DNA of 64,000 nt from CAYLNH01 sp964384625 (GCA_964384625.1 CAYLNH010000007.1:1-64000), one strand, 5' to 3'. Shown: positions 7,827-17,607, numbered from the stretch's first letter. Notes: generated by a model not told the origin, from the letters alone. Translations and numbers: made by a program.

Positions 7827-10493
7827 TCACAGCTCAATGTCAAGAACGGCGCCGGGCTTGAGCTCCACCGGGTCAATCTCGTCGCGCTCGTAATGCTCCG
7901 GGTCCTCGGCGGGAGCAGCCTTTTCAATGGTCTGGACATAGATCGCTTCCCGGGCAAAAACGTCGCGCACCGTAATGCGGCAGCGGCCGTTCTGCTTCTC
8001 GGCTCTGGCCCAGAAGAGCGGGTGCACCAGCGCCAGCGCCCCGTCGATCTTCGGCGCCAACCGCAGCAGACTGTCTTCCGGCTCATACTTGAAATCGATC
8101 AGCGCCCCGTAGACCAGCCAACTGGCCGGGGCGGTCATGTAGTAGGAGCCCCACGACGGCTCGCCGGTCGACGGCCGGTACATCAGCCGGGTGTCGCAGA
8201 GGCGTTGACCGTCAGCGGCCATGGCCGTAAGCACGCGCGTCCACGCCGGCAGGACCTCCTTGCCGCGCAACAGCGCCAGGGGCGCCAGACCGAAGGACTC
8301 CACGTAGGGCAGCCAGCCGTATTCCGTGACGGCTTTGCCGTCCGGCGTCACCTCGTCCGGCGGCGCGGCGAATCGATTGCTGCAATTCAGTTCGAGCAGG
8401 GCGCTGGCGCAGGCATCGAGCCGGTCCGGCGGCAAGACATCGTCGCCGGTCAACTGGCGGGCATACCACTCGCCCGCAAGCATCCCGGCATGACAGGCTT
8501 CGTTCACCGGGCCGTCGGGACTGCCATAGGCGCGGTAGAAGCTGCCGTTCCACAGGTCCTCCTCGAGGCGTTTCCGGGCAGCAGCAATCAGCGGCTCGAT
8601 ATCCGCCATCAGATCTGCTTCCTCCATGCGGCCGGCCCAGCGGCGCATGACCTGCAGCGCGGCGATCCACAAGGTCGCCATGTACCCGGTGGTGCCGTAG
8701 TAGTGATAGCCGTCATAGCTCGTGCCGAGGCCGTCGCCGACCTGTGCCACGCCATTGCCGGCCGCCGCCCATTGGCGATGACATTCCATGGCCTTCTTGA
8801 CGCGCGGCCAGTTCTCCTGCTCAAAGCCGGTATCCCCCGTCAGCCAGGCATGCTTGGCCAACTGGATAATGAACGAACAGGTCAGGTCCGGCCAGTTCTG
8901 CGGCGCCGCCCCGCGGTCCAGATGGCCGCCGCCGAAATCGTGGTTGACGCCGCCGTCGTCGGCCTGGTAGTCGGCAAACTGCGAAAGCTCCCGACGGTTG
9001 AGTTCGGGGAACAGCAGGAAGGTCGCGGGATGGGCTCCAAGCCGCTGGTCCAGCGTGCCATAGCAGCCCGCCATCTCCGTCGGGCCTTCGTTGATACTGA
9101 AGCGGCCGTCGCGGAAAAACACACTGTTCGTCACCAGTGGATAGCAGCAATTGACCAGACGCTCTTTGACGATCGCCGGCAGGTCCGTGTTCTGCAGCAA
9201 CCGATGCAGCGCGCCGCCCCGCTCGAGAATGCGCTCTCGATTGTCGAGCAGGCGCCGAATCACCGCCATCCCGTCAGTACAATGATTCTGCCAGTACATG
9301 CCGCGGTCGATATTGAGGGAGTCGATCCAGTGCGGCATTTCCCAGACCACAACCATGTCCGCACTCTTCTCGCCGCCGGCCGGCGCCGTCACCGTCACCG
9401 TCACCGTCGCCAGGCCGGCCGGATCCAGCTCGACCTCGCCGGCCACGGCAAGATAGTGACAGCCGTCGGCCGCCGCCCCGTGCGGGGACGGCTTGTTGGT
9501 GTACATCAGCGCCTGAAAGCCGTCGCCGTCGAGGACACTGGTGTTGCCGCCGTCCGGCGCCTCCCAGTAGTTGTAGGCGCCGTCGGCATAGCCGATGCGC
9601 GACTCCTGCTTGCCGATGCAGCCGCCTCGCCCCACCAGATTCGGCCAGGCCAGACGACAGCGAATGACCACATCGCTTGCCGTCCGGTTGCGAATCGTCC
9701 AGCGCAGCAGGAACCCCGGCAGGCTCGACAGTTCCAGATCGTGCGGCACCAGCGGCCCGGCGCCGGTGACGGCGACGTCGATGCCGGAGAATGCATCGGG
9801 CGCGGTCAGCTGCATCTGGGGGAATGCCGGCACGGCGGTCAGTTTGTCGACGGGCGGCAGACCGGCGGCAGGGCGGCTGGCAAGGACCTTGTCCTGCCCG
9901 TTGCGGCCAACCGCCAGGTAGGCGCCGGCCAGGCCGTCCGGCTCTTCAAAGGGCATATCCTGATTGTTGTTGCCGCTGAAGTTGCGAAAACGGCCGTCGC
10001 GCGAAAGCTCCACTTTGCCGGTGCCGATGCCGCCGAGCGGCACGCCGACCGGCGCCCACAGCGGATCGGCCTGGCAGGCAATCCAGTCGTCCGCCTGGCC
10101 GCTGGTCACAAACCGCGGCCACGTGCACAGCAGGAGATCTACGCACGTGATCTCGTCCGGGACGCCCGAGAACTCGACAACACCGTCGCCCCTCGACAAC
10201 AGTGCCCGGCAGAACACCACCCAGCAGCGATCGTCGGCCTCCGACGGCAGCACCGGTTCGCCCGGGCGATTCTCACCGTACTGCAGCGTCACGTCATCCG
10301 GCCGCAGGCCGGCAACCCTGAGGTGGACGGACGCATCGGCAAAGGCCTCCGCCTGCGCCTGCGGCACCCGCAGATAGACGTAATACCCCAGTTGCCCAAG
10401 GGCGCTGGGAACATGGATGCTGATCGGTTCGTGCGGGTCGACGCCGCAGTAAAAGAGCTCCTGATGCTCGCTCTCCTGATAGAGTTGGGCCAT
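7827..10493 (-). CDS. GH116 family glycosidase (GBA2-like)
   Basis: This 888-residue protein has the GBA2 N-terminal domain signature PLGGIGTGKVELSRDGRFRN (about residues 160-180) followed by FSGNNN. The catalytic (alpha/alpha)6 barrel contains GTSYDGYHYYGTTGY (Asp about 594), matching the acid/base region of GH116. The nucleophile region reads NEGPTEMAGCYGTLDQR (Glu about 469). The alignment there is loose, so the nucleophile assignment is uncertain. GH116 enzymes hydrolyse beta-glucosides, beta-xylosides or glucosylceramide; the substrate here is unknown. No signal peptide is visible. The opposite strand has a 1048-codon open frame that is only a shadow of this gene. Confidence 0.85.
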   Translation of the reverse strand: MAQLYQESEHQELFYCGVDPHEPISIHVPSALGQLGYYVYLRVPQAQAEAFADASVHLRVAGLRPDDVTLQYGENRPGEPVLPSEADDRCWVVFCRALLSRGDGVVEFSGVPDEITCVDLLLCTWPRFVTSGQADDWIACQADPLWAPVGVPLGGIGTGKVELSRDGRFRNFSGNNNQDMPFEEPDGLAGAYLAVGRNGQDKVLASRPAAGLPPVDKLTAVPAFPQMQLTAPDAFSGIDVAVTGAGPLVPHDLELSSLPGFLLRWTIRNRTASDVVIRCRLAWPNLVGRGGCIGKQESRIGYADGAYNYWEAPDGGNTSVLDGDGFQALMYTNKPSPHGAAADGCHYLAVAGEVELDPAGLATVTVTVTAPAGGEKSADMVVVWEMPHWIDSLNIDRGMYWQNHCTDGMAVIRRLLDNRERILERGGALHRLLQNTDLPAIVKERLVNCCYPLVTNSVFFRDGRFSINEGPTEMAGCYGTLDQRLGAHPATFLLFPELNRRELSQFADYQADDGGVNHDFGGGHLDRGAAPQNWPDLTCSFIIQLAKHAWLTGDTGFEQENWPRVKKAMECHRQWAAAGNGVAQVGDGLGTSYDGYHYYGTTGYMATLWIAALQVMRRWAGRMEEADLMADIEPLIAAARKRLEEDLWNGSFYRAYGSPDGPVNEACHAGMLAGEWYARQLTGDDVLPPDRLDACASALLELNCSNRFAAPPDEVTPDGKAVTEYGWLPYVESFGLAPLALLRGKEVLPAWTRVLTAMAADGQRLCDTRLMYRPSTGEPSWGSYYMTAPASWLVYGALIDFKYEPEDSLLRLAPKIDGALALVHPLFWARAEKQNGRCRITVRDVFAREAIYVQTIEKAAPAEDPEHYERDEIDPVELKPGAVLDIEL

Positions 10494-10941
10494 AACGGAT
10501 TCGGGTCCTTCCAGACACGGACCGGATTACGGCCGCGCCGTTCTTATCGTCGTTTCACTTCGACCCCGATACCCCAGACAAACATCACAGACAGGAAAGA
10601 TACACCCGGGCCGCCTCCCCACAAGGGGTGGGGAATTGTAGATTCCGGATTTCAGATTGCTGATTGAAACGGGAAAACGGAATTCCAGATCCTGGATTTC
10701 CTGCCATAAACGCGGGCACGAGGCAGCGGTCAACTTCAATCGACATTGCGCTCTGCCGGTCTATAGTACGCGAACGGCATTCCGGAGCGTTGGTCCAGCC
10801 CCGGCAAGAGGCGAGCCGCCCCTTGCACCCGACATTGTTGAACGCTGCGCACCGGGAAAGAATGTGGGCGGCGCCCTGGGAGAACTTGGGCCGTTGAGCG
10901 CTAAGTGCGAAAGCAAGATTGCTCGGCAATCGTGGAGAACG
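10494..10941. other. Gene-free divergent spacer before coaBC
   Basis: No credible ORF is seen in this 448-base spacer between the GH116 start and the coaBC start. A frame that reads into coaBC is open from 10657, but the residues before 10942 are unlike any CoaBC. The only supported element is the promoter described at 10740-10767. Confidence 0.5.
10740..10767 (+). promoter_or_regulatory. Putative sigma-70 promoter for coaBC
   Basis: TCGACA at 10740-10745 and TATAGT at 10762-10767 are separated by 16 bp. The same TATAGT -10 box recurs before several other genes in the window. It would leave a leader of about 170 nt before the coaBC ATG. Confidence 0.45.
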
Positions 10942-12141
10942 ATGAGTCAGACTGCCATACTCGGTATCTGCGGCGGCATCGCCGCGTACAAGGCCGTTAC
11001 TGTCGCCAGCAAACTGCGACAGGCCGGCCTCGATGTACATGTGGTGATGACTGCAGCCGCCACCAGGTTCGTCACTGCACTCACCTTCGAAGCCGTGACC
11101 CGCAACAAGGCGGTCACCTCCAACTGGCCGGCGGAGAACGCGAAAGAAGGCGAAGACTTCTTTCCGCACCTGTTTCCTGCATCGCGTGCCGATGTCTTCT
11201 GCGTCCTGCCGGCAACCGCCGATATGATCGGCAAACTCGCCAACGGCTACGCCGACGACATTATCTGTACCGCCGCCCTGCCCCTTCCCAAGTCCTGCCT
11301 GCGCTACGTCTGCCCGTCGATGAACGCGGACATGTGGGAAAACGAAATCGTCGTTGCCAACGCGGCGAAACTGCGGGCGTCCGGCTGGCGCCAGCTTGGG
11401 CCCGAGACCGGACTGCTCGCCTGCGGCGACGAAGGCTTCGGCCGGCTGACCGAGCCCGAAGAGATCGGCAAGCAGATCCTGGACGACCTCCAGGCCAGAG
11501 AAGACCTGGCCGGAAAGACGGTCATGGTTCTCTCCGGACCAACCGTGGAGCCCATCGATCCCGTTCGCTATATCAGCAATCACTCCAGCGGCAAAATGGG
11601 CCGGGCCGTCGCCGAAGAACTCTCCCGGCGGGGAGCGAAGGTCCTCTTTATCACCGGGCCCGTCCCCCCCGAAAATCTGCCCAACGCAGCCAACCTCGAA
11701 AAAACCCGCGTCCAGACGGCCGCCGACATGCTGGCCGCGGCGCAGGAGGTCTTCGCCGCGGCGGATGCCGCGGTCTTCGTCGCCGCGGTGGCCGACTACC
11801 GGCCGGCCGAAACTGCCGCGAAGAAAATGCCGAAGGCGGACCACCTGCAGCTCGAACTGGTGCGCACCCCCGACATCGCCGCGACCCTCGGCGCCGCCCG
11901 GCGCGCGGACCAGGTCTGCCTCGGTTTCGCCCTTGAGACGCACGACGGCGAGGCCCACGCCCGGGCCAAGCTCGAAGCGAAACAATTTAAATCAATTATT
12001 CTCAACTCGCCGGCGGCGATGGGGGCCGACAAGGAGAGCTTCCGGCTGGTCACTAAGGATGACATATCCGACTGGGGGACAATATCAAAGCGCGACTGCG
12101 CCCGGCGTCTGGTCGACCTTTTGCGGGACCTCCTGGGCTGA
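10942..12141 (+). CDS. coaBC: Bifunctional phosphopantothenoylcysteine decarboxylase/phosphopantothenate-cysteine ligase
   Basis: The 399-residue protein starts MSQTAILGICGGIAAYKAV after GGAG. The CoaC half (about 1-185) has GGIAAYK, the PSMNADMW substrate clamp and LACGDEGFGRL with the active-site Cys. The CoaB half has SGPTVEPIDPVRYISNHSSG (about 198-217) and GKMGRAVAEEL, the nucleotide-binding part. It makes 4'-phosphopantetheine from 4'-phosphopantothenate and cysteine in coenzyme A synthesis, in the cytoplasm. Length and motif order are normal. It is monocistronic by strand and spacing. Confidence 0.95.
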   Translation: MSQTAILGICGGIAAYKAVTVASKLRQAGLDVHVVMTAAATRFVTALTFEAVTRNKAVTSNWPAENAKEGEDFFPHLFPASRADVFCVLPATADMIGKLANGYADDIICTAALPLPKSCLRYVCPSMNADMWENEIVVANAAKLRASGWRQLGPETGLLACGDEGFGRLTEPEEIGKQILDDLQAREDLAGKTVMVLSGPTVEPIDPVRYISNHSSGKMGRAVAEELSRRGAKVLFITGPVPPENLPNAANLEKTRVQTAADMLAAAQEVFAAADAAVFVAAVADYRPAETAAKKMPKADHLQLELVRTPDIAATLGAARRADQVCLGFALETHDGEAHARAKLEAKQFKSIILNSPAAMGADKESFRLVTKDDISDWGTISKRDCARRLVDLLRDLLG

Positions 12142-12174
12142 CCCGCGCCCTTCTGAATCAATTTCATCTTTCGC

Positions 12175-12203
12175 TTGCACTCCGCCGGCAGACCGTCTAA
12201 CGT
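12175..12203 (+). promoter_or_regulatory. Putative promoter of the prepilin gene
   Basis: TTGCAC at 12175-12180 is followed after 17 bp by TAACGT at 12198-12203. The ribosome binding site GGAGA (12226-12230) is eight bases before the ATG at 12239. The -10 is weak, so this is tentative. Confidence 0.35.
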
Positions 12204-12238
12204 AGGCGGTCATTGGTTTTATTTTGGAGAATCAATAA

Positions 12239-13336
12239 ATGCTGACGCGAGGACAGCGGTTCGCCTTGATCGAATTGCCGGTGGCCGGCCGGCCGAAGTT
12301 ACCTGTCAGGGGACGCAGGCTGATTCGAGCCAGGTTCACCTTGATCGAATGGCTGGCGTGCCGCGGCGTAGCTTTCAAGCGAAGCCAGTCGAAGATGAGA
12401 TTCACTCTCATCGAGCTGCTGGTGGTCGTCGCCATCATCAGCATTCTGGCCTCCATGCTGCTCCCGGTTTTGACCCGGGCCCGCGAGATGGGGCGCCTGG
12501 CTGTCTGCCAGTCGAATCAGAAGCAGATGGTCATGGGATTGACGCTGTACCTCGATGATCACGATTCGCATCAACCGGTCTGGGGCTGCTACGCCACCAA
12601 GAACAACGGACTGCGCAAATACCTCTACACGACCCGCATCGCTCCATACCTCGGCTTTGCCGCAATCGACTCTGTCCCTTTTGTCGACGGCGCCTCCGGC
12701 CCGTTCGGCAAGTATTGCGACCTGGCGGAAAACAACGGTCCCATCCGTCGCGGCCCGCTCTTCTGCCCGTCAGAGAGCAATTACAACTGTTCCTACAGCG
12801 ACGGCTGGGTCAGTGCAATTACAAACTACGGAACCATCGGGTTTGCCTGGGATTCACGCTGGGTCAACGACGGCAGTTTTCTTGACAATGGTCACGGCCT
12901 GGGAAATCCGGACTTCAACGCGTCGAAGATCAATGAAATCTGCAGCAAACGGATTTCCCGTTTCGATGACTTCAGTCAACTGGGCGTTTTCGGGCATATG
13001 TCGGCCCACAAGGCAACCTACCTGGGACTTGGCTGGGCGGTCGGCGACTGGTCCGCCAACAGTTTCACCTGGCACACGCCGGACGACGGTCCGAACCATG
13101 TCGGTTCGCTGCCGTTTGGTTTTATGGACAACCATGTGGAAACCCTGAGCCGCACCCAACTCGCCGATGAATCACACTACGGTCCCAACGCGGAATATCC
13201 GATGTGGGGACGTTGGTGTCGCTGGGGAGACGCCACAATGAAAGCGATGTTTGCCGAAACCTACGACCGGCCGGCAGACGTCCCGGCGGCCATGTGGGAT
13301 GTCCCTGATGCCGCGGTTGACGCAAACAAGTACTGA
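12239..13336 (+). CDS. Prepilin-type protein with iterated FTLIE motif at its N-terminus
   Basis: The 365-residue protein has a canonical type IV prepilin signal at residues 55-75 (FTLIELLVVVAIISILASM), then LLPVLTRAREMGRLAVCQSN as usual for the family. Near the C-terminus NHVGSLPFGFMDN is an H-X9-DN variant of the H-X9-DG motif. Upstream of the real signal are two degenerate copies: FALIELPV at residues 8-15 and FTLIEWLA at 33-40. The start at 12239 is supported by GGAGA eight bases upstream, whereas the ATG at codon 53 has no such site, so the extension is probably translated. The protein is presumably cleaved before Phe55 by a prepilin peptidase and exported; its role is unknown. Confidence 0.85.
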   Translation: MLTRGQRFALIELPVAGRPKLPVRGRRLIRARFTLIEWLACRGVAFKRSQSKMRFTLIELLVVVAIISILASMLLPVLTRAREMGRLAVCQSNQKQMVMGLTLYLDDHDSHQPVWGCYATKNNGLRKYLYTTRIAPYLGFAAIDSVPFVDGASGPFGKYCDLAENNGPIRRGPLFCPSESNYNCSYSDGWVSAITNYGTIGFAWDSRWVNDGSFLDNGHGLGNPDFNASKINEICSKRISRFDDFSQLGVFGHMSAHKATYLGLGWAVGDWSANSFTWHTPDDGPNHVGSLPFGFMDNHVETLSRTQLADESHYGPNAEYPMWGRWCRWGDATMKAMFAETYDRPADVPAAMWDVPDAAVDANKY

Positions 13337-13384
13337 TTGTTTCCGCCCGTTTGCCTTCATCCCCGGGGCGCGTAGCTTGTTGGC

Positions 13385-14485
13385 ATGACGACCTTCAGCA
13401 CACGAACCGGGGCGGGCGACCGCGCCAATCGCCTGCACCGGGCGGCCACTGCGATCGGCAACGTGGTCAGTCTGATCGAGTCCAGCCCGAGCCGGACGGG
13501 TCTCTGCCCTGCCCCGGACTCACTGGCCGTGCCCTCTGCTTACGCGCCCGATCCCAAGGGGGCTGCCGCCGCCCGTGAAGCGATCGCCGACTACTACCGC
13601 GAGCGCGGGCGCCGGGTCGACCCGGGAACGATTGTTCTCTGTGCGAGCACCAGCGAAGCCTACTCCTGGCTCTTCAAACTGCTCTGCGACCCCGGCTGCA
13701 ATGTGCTTTGCCCCAGACCCAGCTATCCGCTGTTCGATGACCTTGCCGCGCTCGACAGCGTCAAGCTCCGGCCCTATGCGTTCGGCTACGCCGACGGCTG
13801 GCATCTCGACCCGGCGACAATCGCCCCCCTGCCCTCGTCCCGCGGCATCCTCGCGGTGAACCCGAACAACCCCACCGGAACGTTCCTGGAGTCTGCCGCC
13901 GTCGCGGTCCTGTTCGCTACCGGTCTGCCGCTGATCGTCGACGAGGTCTTTGCCGACTACGCCCGGGACGGCGCCTTTGATCGCTCTCTGGCCGGCCGGC
14001 AGGACGGCTTGAACTTCGTTCTGAGCGGGCTGTCGAAAGTCTGCGGCAGGCCGGGGCTGAAGTTAAGTTGGATCATCGTGCAAGGACCTCCTGACGACCG
14101 CGACAAGGCCCTCCTTCGCCTGGAGCACATCGCCGACACCTATCTTTCGGTAAACGACCCGGTCCAGCAGAATCTGGCCGCGATCATGGCAAGCGGCGCA
14201 GCGGTCCGCGCCCGGATCAGAGAACGGCTGAAGAAGAACCGGAACGTTCTCGGGGCGTCCGACCTCGACGTGCTGCAATCCGACGGCGGTTGGTACGCGA
14301 TCATCCGCACGGACCATCCGAATGACGAGGATCTGGCCGTTGCGCTGGTCGAAAACCACGGCTACCTGGCCCACCCCGGCTATTTCTACGACCTGCCCAT
14401 CGAAGGCTGTCTGGTGGTCAGTCTGCTGACGGCGCCGAGAACCCTCGCCGCCGGGCTGGCGGCGATCCACGAATGCGTGAGCTGA
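13385..14485 (+). CDS. PLP-dependent aminotransferase, class I/II
   Basis: This 366-residue fold-type I aminotransferase resembles HisC/aspartate-aminotransferase-like proteins. Visible motifs are the N-terminal substrate part PDPKGAAAAREAIADYY, NPNNPTGTFL (about 160-169), the cofactor Asp in IVDEVFADYA, and the Schiff-base lysine in SGLSKVCGRPGLKLSW. It should transfer an amino group between an amino acid and a 2-oxo acid in the cytoplasm. The start is ATG 13385, shortly after the prepilin gene. The specific substrate cannot be told, and there are no biosynthetic neighbours to help. A multiple palindrome cluster follows its stop codon. Confidence 0.88.
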   Translation: MTTFSTRTGAGDRANRLHRAATAIGNVVSLIESSPSRTGLCPAPDSLAVPSAYAPDPKGAAAAREAIADYYRERGRRVDPGTIVLCASTSEAYSWLFKLLCDPGCNVLCPRPSYPLFDDLAALDSVKLRPYAFGYADGWHLDPATIAPLPSSRGILAVNPNNPTGTFLESAAVAVLFATGLPLIVDEVFADYARDGAFDRSLAGRQDGLNFVLSGLSKVCGRPGLKLSWIIVQGPPDDRDKALLRLEHIADTYLSVNDPVQQNLAAIMASGAAVRARIRERLKKNRNVLGASDLDVLQSDGGWYAIIRTDHPNDEDLAVALVENHGYLAHPGYFYDLPIEGCLVVSLLTAPRTLAAGLAAIHECVS

Positions 14486-14488
14486 TGT

Positions 14489-14675
14489 CGTGGGCACTTG
14501 TGCCCACGATGAGCTAGCCCGTGACAAAATCCCCAGCTCAGCTCGTTACAGCCAAGACAGCTATTTGAGTTTTGCACCGGGTGGATCACTGTTTGGGGTG
14601 CGGCAGATTGCCGCACATATGCCGGAGCACAAGTGCTCCGGATGACCCAGCTCATGCCCGTCGCTTGCGGCGGGC
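14489..14675. repeat. Cluster of four short palindromes
   Basis: Between the aminotransferase stop and the M16 start are four GC-rich inverted repeats: CGTGGGCACTTGTGCCCACG (14489-14508), TGCGGCAGATTGCCGCA (14599-14615), CCGGAGCACAAGTGCTCCGG (14622-14641) and an imperfect one at 14656-14675. The first may end the upstream transcript, but there is no T-run. Similar perfect palindromes with short loops occur in other spacers of this window. Confidence 0.6.
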
Positions 14676-14698
14676 AACATGGACAAAGGAGAACCACC

Positions 14699-17563
14699 AT
14701 GCCGACCAAACTCCGGCTTCTCGCCCTGGTAGCGACGCTTGTCCTCGCCGTTGCCTGCCGGACGACCACAGCCCCGACAACAACACGAAAGCCGGCGCCG
14801 TCGATGTTCGGCAGCAACGCCGGGCCGGACGCGCTCCCGGTCGATCCATCAATCGAGGTCGTCACACTCGACAACGGCCTCACCTGTCTGCTGAAGCAGC
14901 ATCAGACGCCGCCGGGCAAGGTGACCATGTGGCTGCACATCAGCAGCGGCTCGCTGAATGAGGCCGAGAGCCAGCGCGGTCTGGCGCACTTCCTGGAGCA
15001 CATGGCCTTCAACGGCACCGAGAACTTCCCGCCGGGCGAACTGGTCAAGTATTTCGAATCGATCGGCATGCAGTTCGGCCGCCACCAGAACGCCTTCACC
15101 AGTTTCGATCAGACCACCTACACGATCTCCCTGCCGAACACCAAACCTGCCACCGTTGCCAAAGGCTTGACCTGCCTGGCCGACTACGGCTTCCGCATGA
15201 GCCTGCTGCCGGAAGAAATCGATAAGGAACGCAAGGTGGTCCTGGAAGAGATGCGCGCCCGCGACGGCGTCGGCCGGCGCATCAGCGACAAGGTCATCCC
15301 GCTCTATGCCCCCGGCTCGCGTCTGGCCGGGCGCCTGCCGATCGGCGACGAAGACATTATCAGAAACGCCACCCGCGAGCTGATCAAAGGCTACTACGAC
15401 AAGTGGTATCGACCGGACAAAGCAGCTCTGGTCGTGGTCGGCGACATCGATGTCAATGCGACCCTGGCGCAGATCAAAGCGGAATTCGGCCCCTGGACCA
15501 GGCCGCCCGAATCCGTCACCGGCTTCGGGCCGGAAGTCAAGAGCTATACGACCGAGCGCGCCGCCATCGTCACCGACCCGGAACAGAAAGAAGGGCGGGT
15601 CTCGATCGTGACGATCACCGCCGACCAGAAGGAGCACACCCGGACAGAATTCCGCCGGGAATTGGTGGCCGACCTTGGCTTCAGCATGCTCAATCGCCGG
15701 CTCAACGACCTGGTTCGTGCCGGCGAGGCCCCGTTCCAGCAGGCCGGCGGCGGTACCGGCTATCTCTTCAACGCCGGCTATATGACCAGTGTCGGCGCCT
15801 CGGGCAAACCCGAGAATACCCCGAAGATGATCGCCATTCTGATCGAGGAAATCCAACGCGCCAAAATCCACGGCTTCGAGACGGCGGAACACAAGCAGGT
15901 TGTCGCCGGCACCATCAGCGCGCTCGAACAGGCCGTCAAAACCGAAGCAACGCGGAACGCCCGCAGCATTGTCAGCTCGCTGAATCGCGCCGTCACCGAC
16001 GGCTGCCTGCCGATGTCCGCGGCCCAGCGTCTGGAGCTGACCCAATCGCTGATCCACGACATCACGCTGGCTGAGATCCACCAGGCGTTCAAAGCCAATC
16101 TGCCGGCCGACCGTAGGCTGATCCTGGCGACCTTGCCCGAAGACCACACGACCGGGTTGACGCCGCAGAACCTGCTCGCCGCCGTCCATGCCGCGGAACG
16201 GACGGAAGTCGCCAGGAAAGAGGCTGAAGCCGGGATCGACGCCCTGCTGCCGACGCCGCCGGCGCCCGGCAAGTGGGCCGGCAAGGGGGCGCAAGACCCG
16301 GATCTCGAGGTTTTAACCCGTGGTCTGACCAACGGCATCACCGCACACTTCCGCACGATGGACTACAAGAAGAACCAGGTGTTCGTTCACGTCACCATCG
16401 CCGGCGGCGAAATTCTTGAGACAAAGGCAACCCGCGGTCTGACGCAAGCTGCCGCCCGGGTCTTCTCCCAACCGGCAACCAGCACCTACACGTCAAAACA
16501 GATTCGCGATTTTTTCGTCGGCAAGAAAGTTCAGGTCAGCGGCGGCGTTGACGAAGACCGTCTGCTGCTTTCCATCAGCGGCTCGCCGGACGACATCGAA
16601 GACGGTTTCCAGCTGGCGCATCTGCTGCTCACCAAACCGCAGATCGAGAACGCGGCGATCGACACCTGGCGCAACAATCTGAAACTGCGGTTCGCCGCCA
16701 TGCGCACCGTTGCCGAGGGCCGGTTGTTCGAGGAGATCCCGAAACTGTCGACCGATGATCCGCGAATGCACATGATCACGCCGGAGGTCCTCGATGGCCT
16801 GCAGGTGGAAGACGCGCAGAAATGGCTCGAGCACTGCCTGCAGGAAGGCTACATGGAAGTCGCGGTCGTCGGCGACATCCCGCGGGATCGGGCACTGCAG
16901 CTGACGGCGACCTACTTCGGCTCGCTGCCGCGACGCGGCGACAACCGCAAACTGCTCGACACCAAACGCCGCGTGAAGGTGAAGGCCGGACCGATTGAGA
17001 AGACCATCGACGTCAAGTCCATCGCCAACCGCGCCGCCGTCTTCGTCGGCTGGGAAGTCCCCGGCTGGGAAGACCGGAAGGCCGCGCAACTGCTCAATCT
17101 CGCTGTCCTGGTGCTGCAGAAGCAACTCCGCGAAAAAATCCGCGAACAGGAAGGCCTGACGTATTCGACTGCGGCATTCTATCGGCCGTCGCGCGCCATG
17201 CGCAACACCTCGGTCCTCGGCACCTTTCTGACCGCCGACCCGCAGAAGGCCCGGCTTGCCATGACACTCGCCCGCCGGATCACCGAGGATCTGGCGGCGA
17301 ACGGACCGTCCGCCGCGGATCTGGCAACGGCGAAAAAGCAGCTGGACACGAGCCTCGAACAAACCCTGAAGGAACCGGGCTTCTGGGTCGGCAAGCTTGG
17401 CGAGTTGCTGTATCGCGACCGTGATCTCGAGTACTACAAGAATATTCGCAAGTCCTACGCCAAGTGGACCGCCGCCGACGTCAAGGCGGTGCTGAGCAAA
17501 CACATCATCGACAAGAACCGCGTGAGCGTTCTGGCCACCACCGGCACGGCGAAGGCGAAGTAG
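14699..17563 (+). CDS. M16 family zinc metallopeptidase, lipoprotein
   Basis: From ATG 14699 (AAGGAG upstream) the protein has 954 residues. It begins with a lipoprotein signal ending LAVAC (Cys20), so it should be membrane-anchored and periplasmic. The inverted zinc motif HFLEH is at 97-101, followed by the distal glutamate in VLEEMRARDG, as in pitrilysin/PqqL-like enzymes. Two M16 domain pairs follow, the second half (from about residue 540) lacking the zinc motif as usual. It probably degrades oligopeptides in the envelope. It is flanked by palindromes and not obviously part of an operon. Confidence 0.92.
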   Translation: MPTKLRLLALVATLVLAVACRTTTAPTTTRKPAPSMFGSNAGPDALPVDPSIEVVTLDNGLTCLLKQHQTPPGKVTMWLHISSGSLNEAESQRGLAHFLEHMAFNGTENFPPGELVKYFESIGMQFGRHQNAFTSFDQTTYTISLPNTKPATVAKGLTCLADYGFRMSLLPEEIDKERKVVLEEMRARDGVGRRISDKVIPLYAPGSRLAGRLPIGDEDIIRNATRELIKGYYDKWYRPDKAALVVVGDIDVNATLAQIKAEFGPWTRPPESVTGFGPEVKSYTTERAAIVTDPEQKEGRVSIVTITADQKEHTRTEFRRELVADLGFSMLNRRLNDLVRAGEAPFQQAGGGTGYLFNAGYMTSVGASGKPENTPKMIAILIEEIQRAKIHGFETAEHKQVVAGTISALEQAVKTEATRNARSIVSSLNRAVTDGCLPMSAAQRLELTQSLIHDITLAEIHQAFKANLPADRRLILATLPEDHTTGLTPQNLLAAVHAAERTEVARKEAEAGIDALLPTPPAPGKWAGKGAQDPDLEVLTRGLTNGITAHFRTMDYKKNQVFVHVTIAGGEILETKATRGLTQAAARVFSQPATSTYTSKQIRDFFVGKKVQVSGGVDEDRLLLSISGSPDDIEDGFQLAHLLLTKPQIENAAIDTWRNNLKLRFAAMRTVAEGRLFEEIPKLSTDDPRMHMITPEVLDGLQVEDAQKWLEHCLQEGYMEVAVVGDIPRDRALQLTATYFGSLPRRGDNRKLLDTKRRVKVKAGPIEKTIDVKSIANRAAVFVGWEVPGWEDRKAAQLLNLAVLVLQKQLREKIREQEGLTYSTAAFYRPSRAMRNTSVLGTFLTADPQKARLAMTLARRITEDLAANGPSAADLATAKKQLDTSLEQTLKEPGFWVGKLGELLYRDRDLEYYKNIRKSYAKWTAADVKAVLSKHIIDKNRVSVLATTGTAKAK

Positions 17564-17607
17564 TCCCGCGACCGGTATCGATCAATATCGCCGGCGGCCG
17601 GGCGGGG

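Noticed and set aside
7521..10667. A 1048-codon open frame on the + strand opposite the GH116 gene
   Set aside because: It is the GC-rich shadow of GH116, with low-complexity Arg/Gly/Val-rich translation and no recognisable domain. The minus-strand frame carries all family motifs.
10657..10941. N-terminal extension of CoaBC starting at 10657
   Set aside because: The extra residues do not match CoaBC and the ATG at 10942 has GGAG and the right N-terminal motif.
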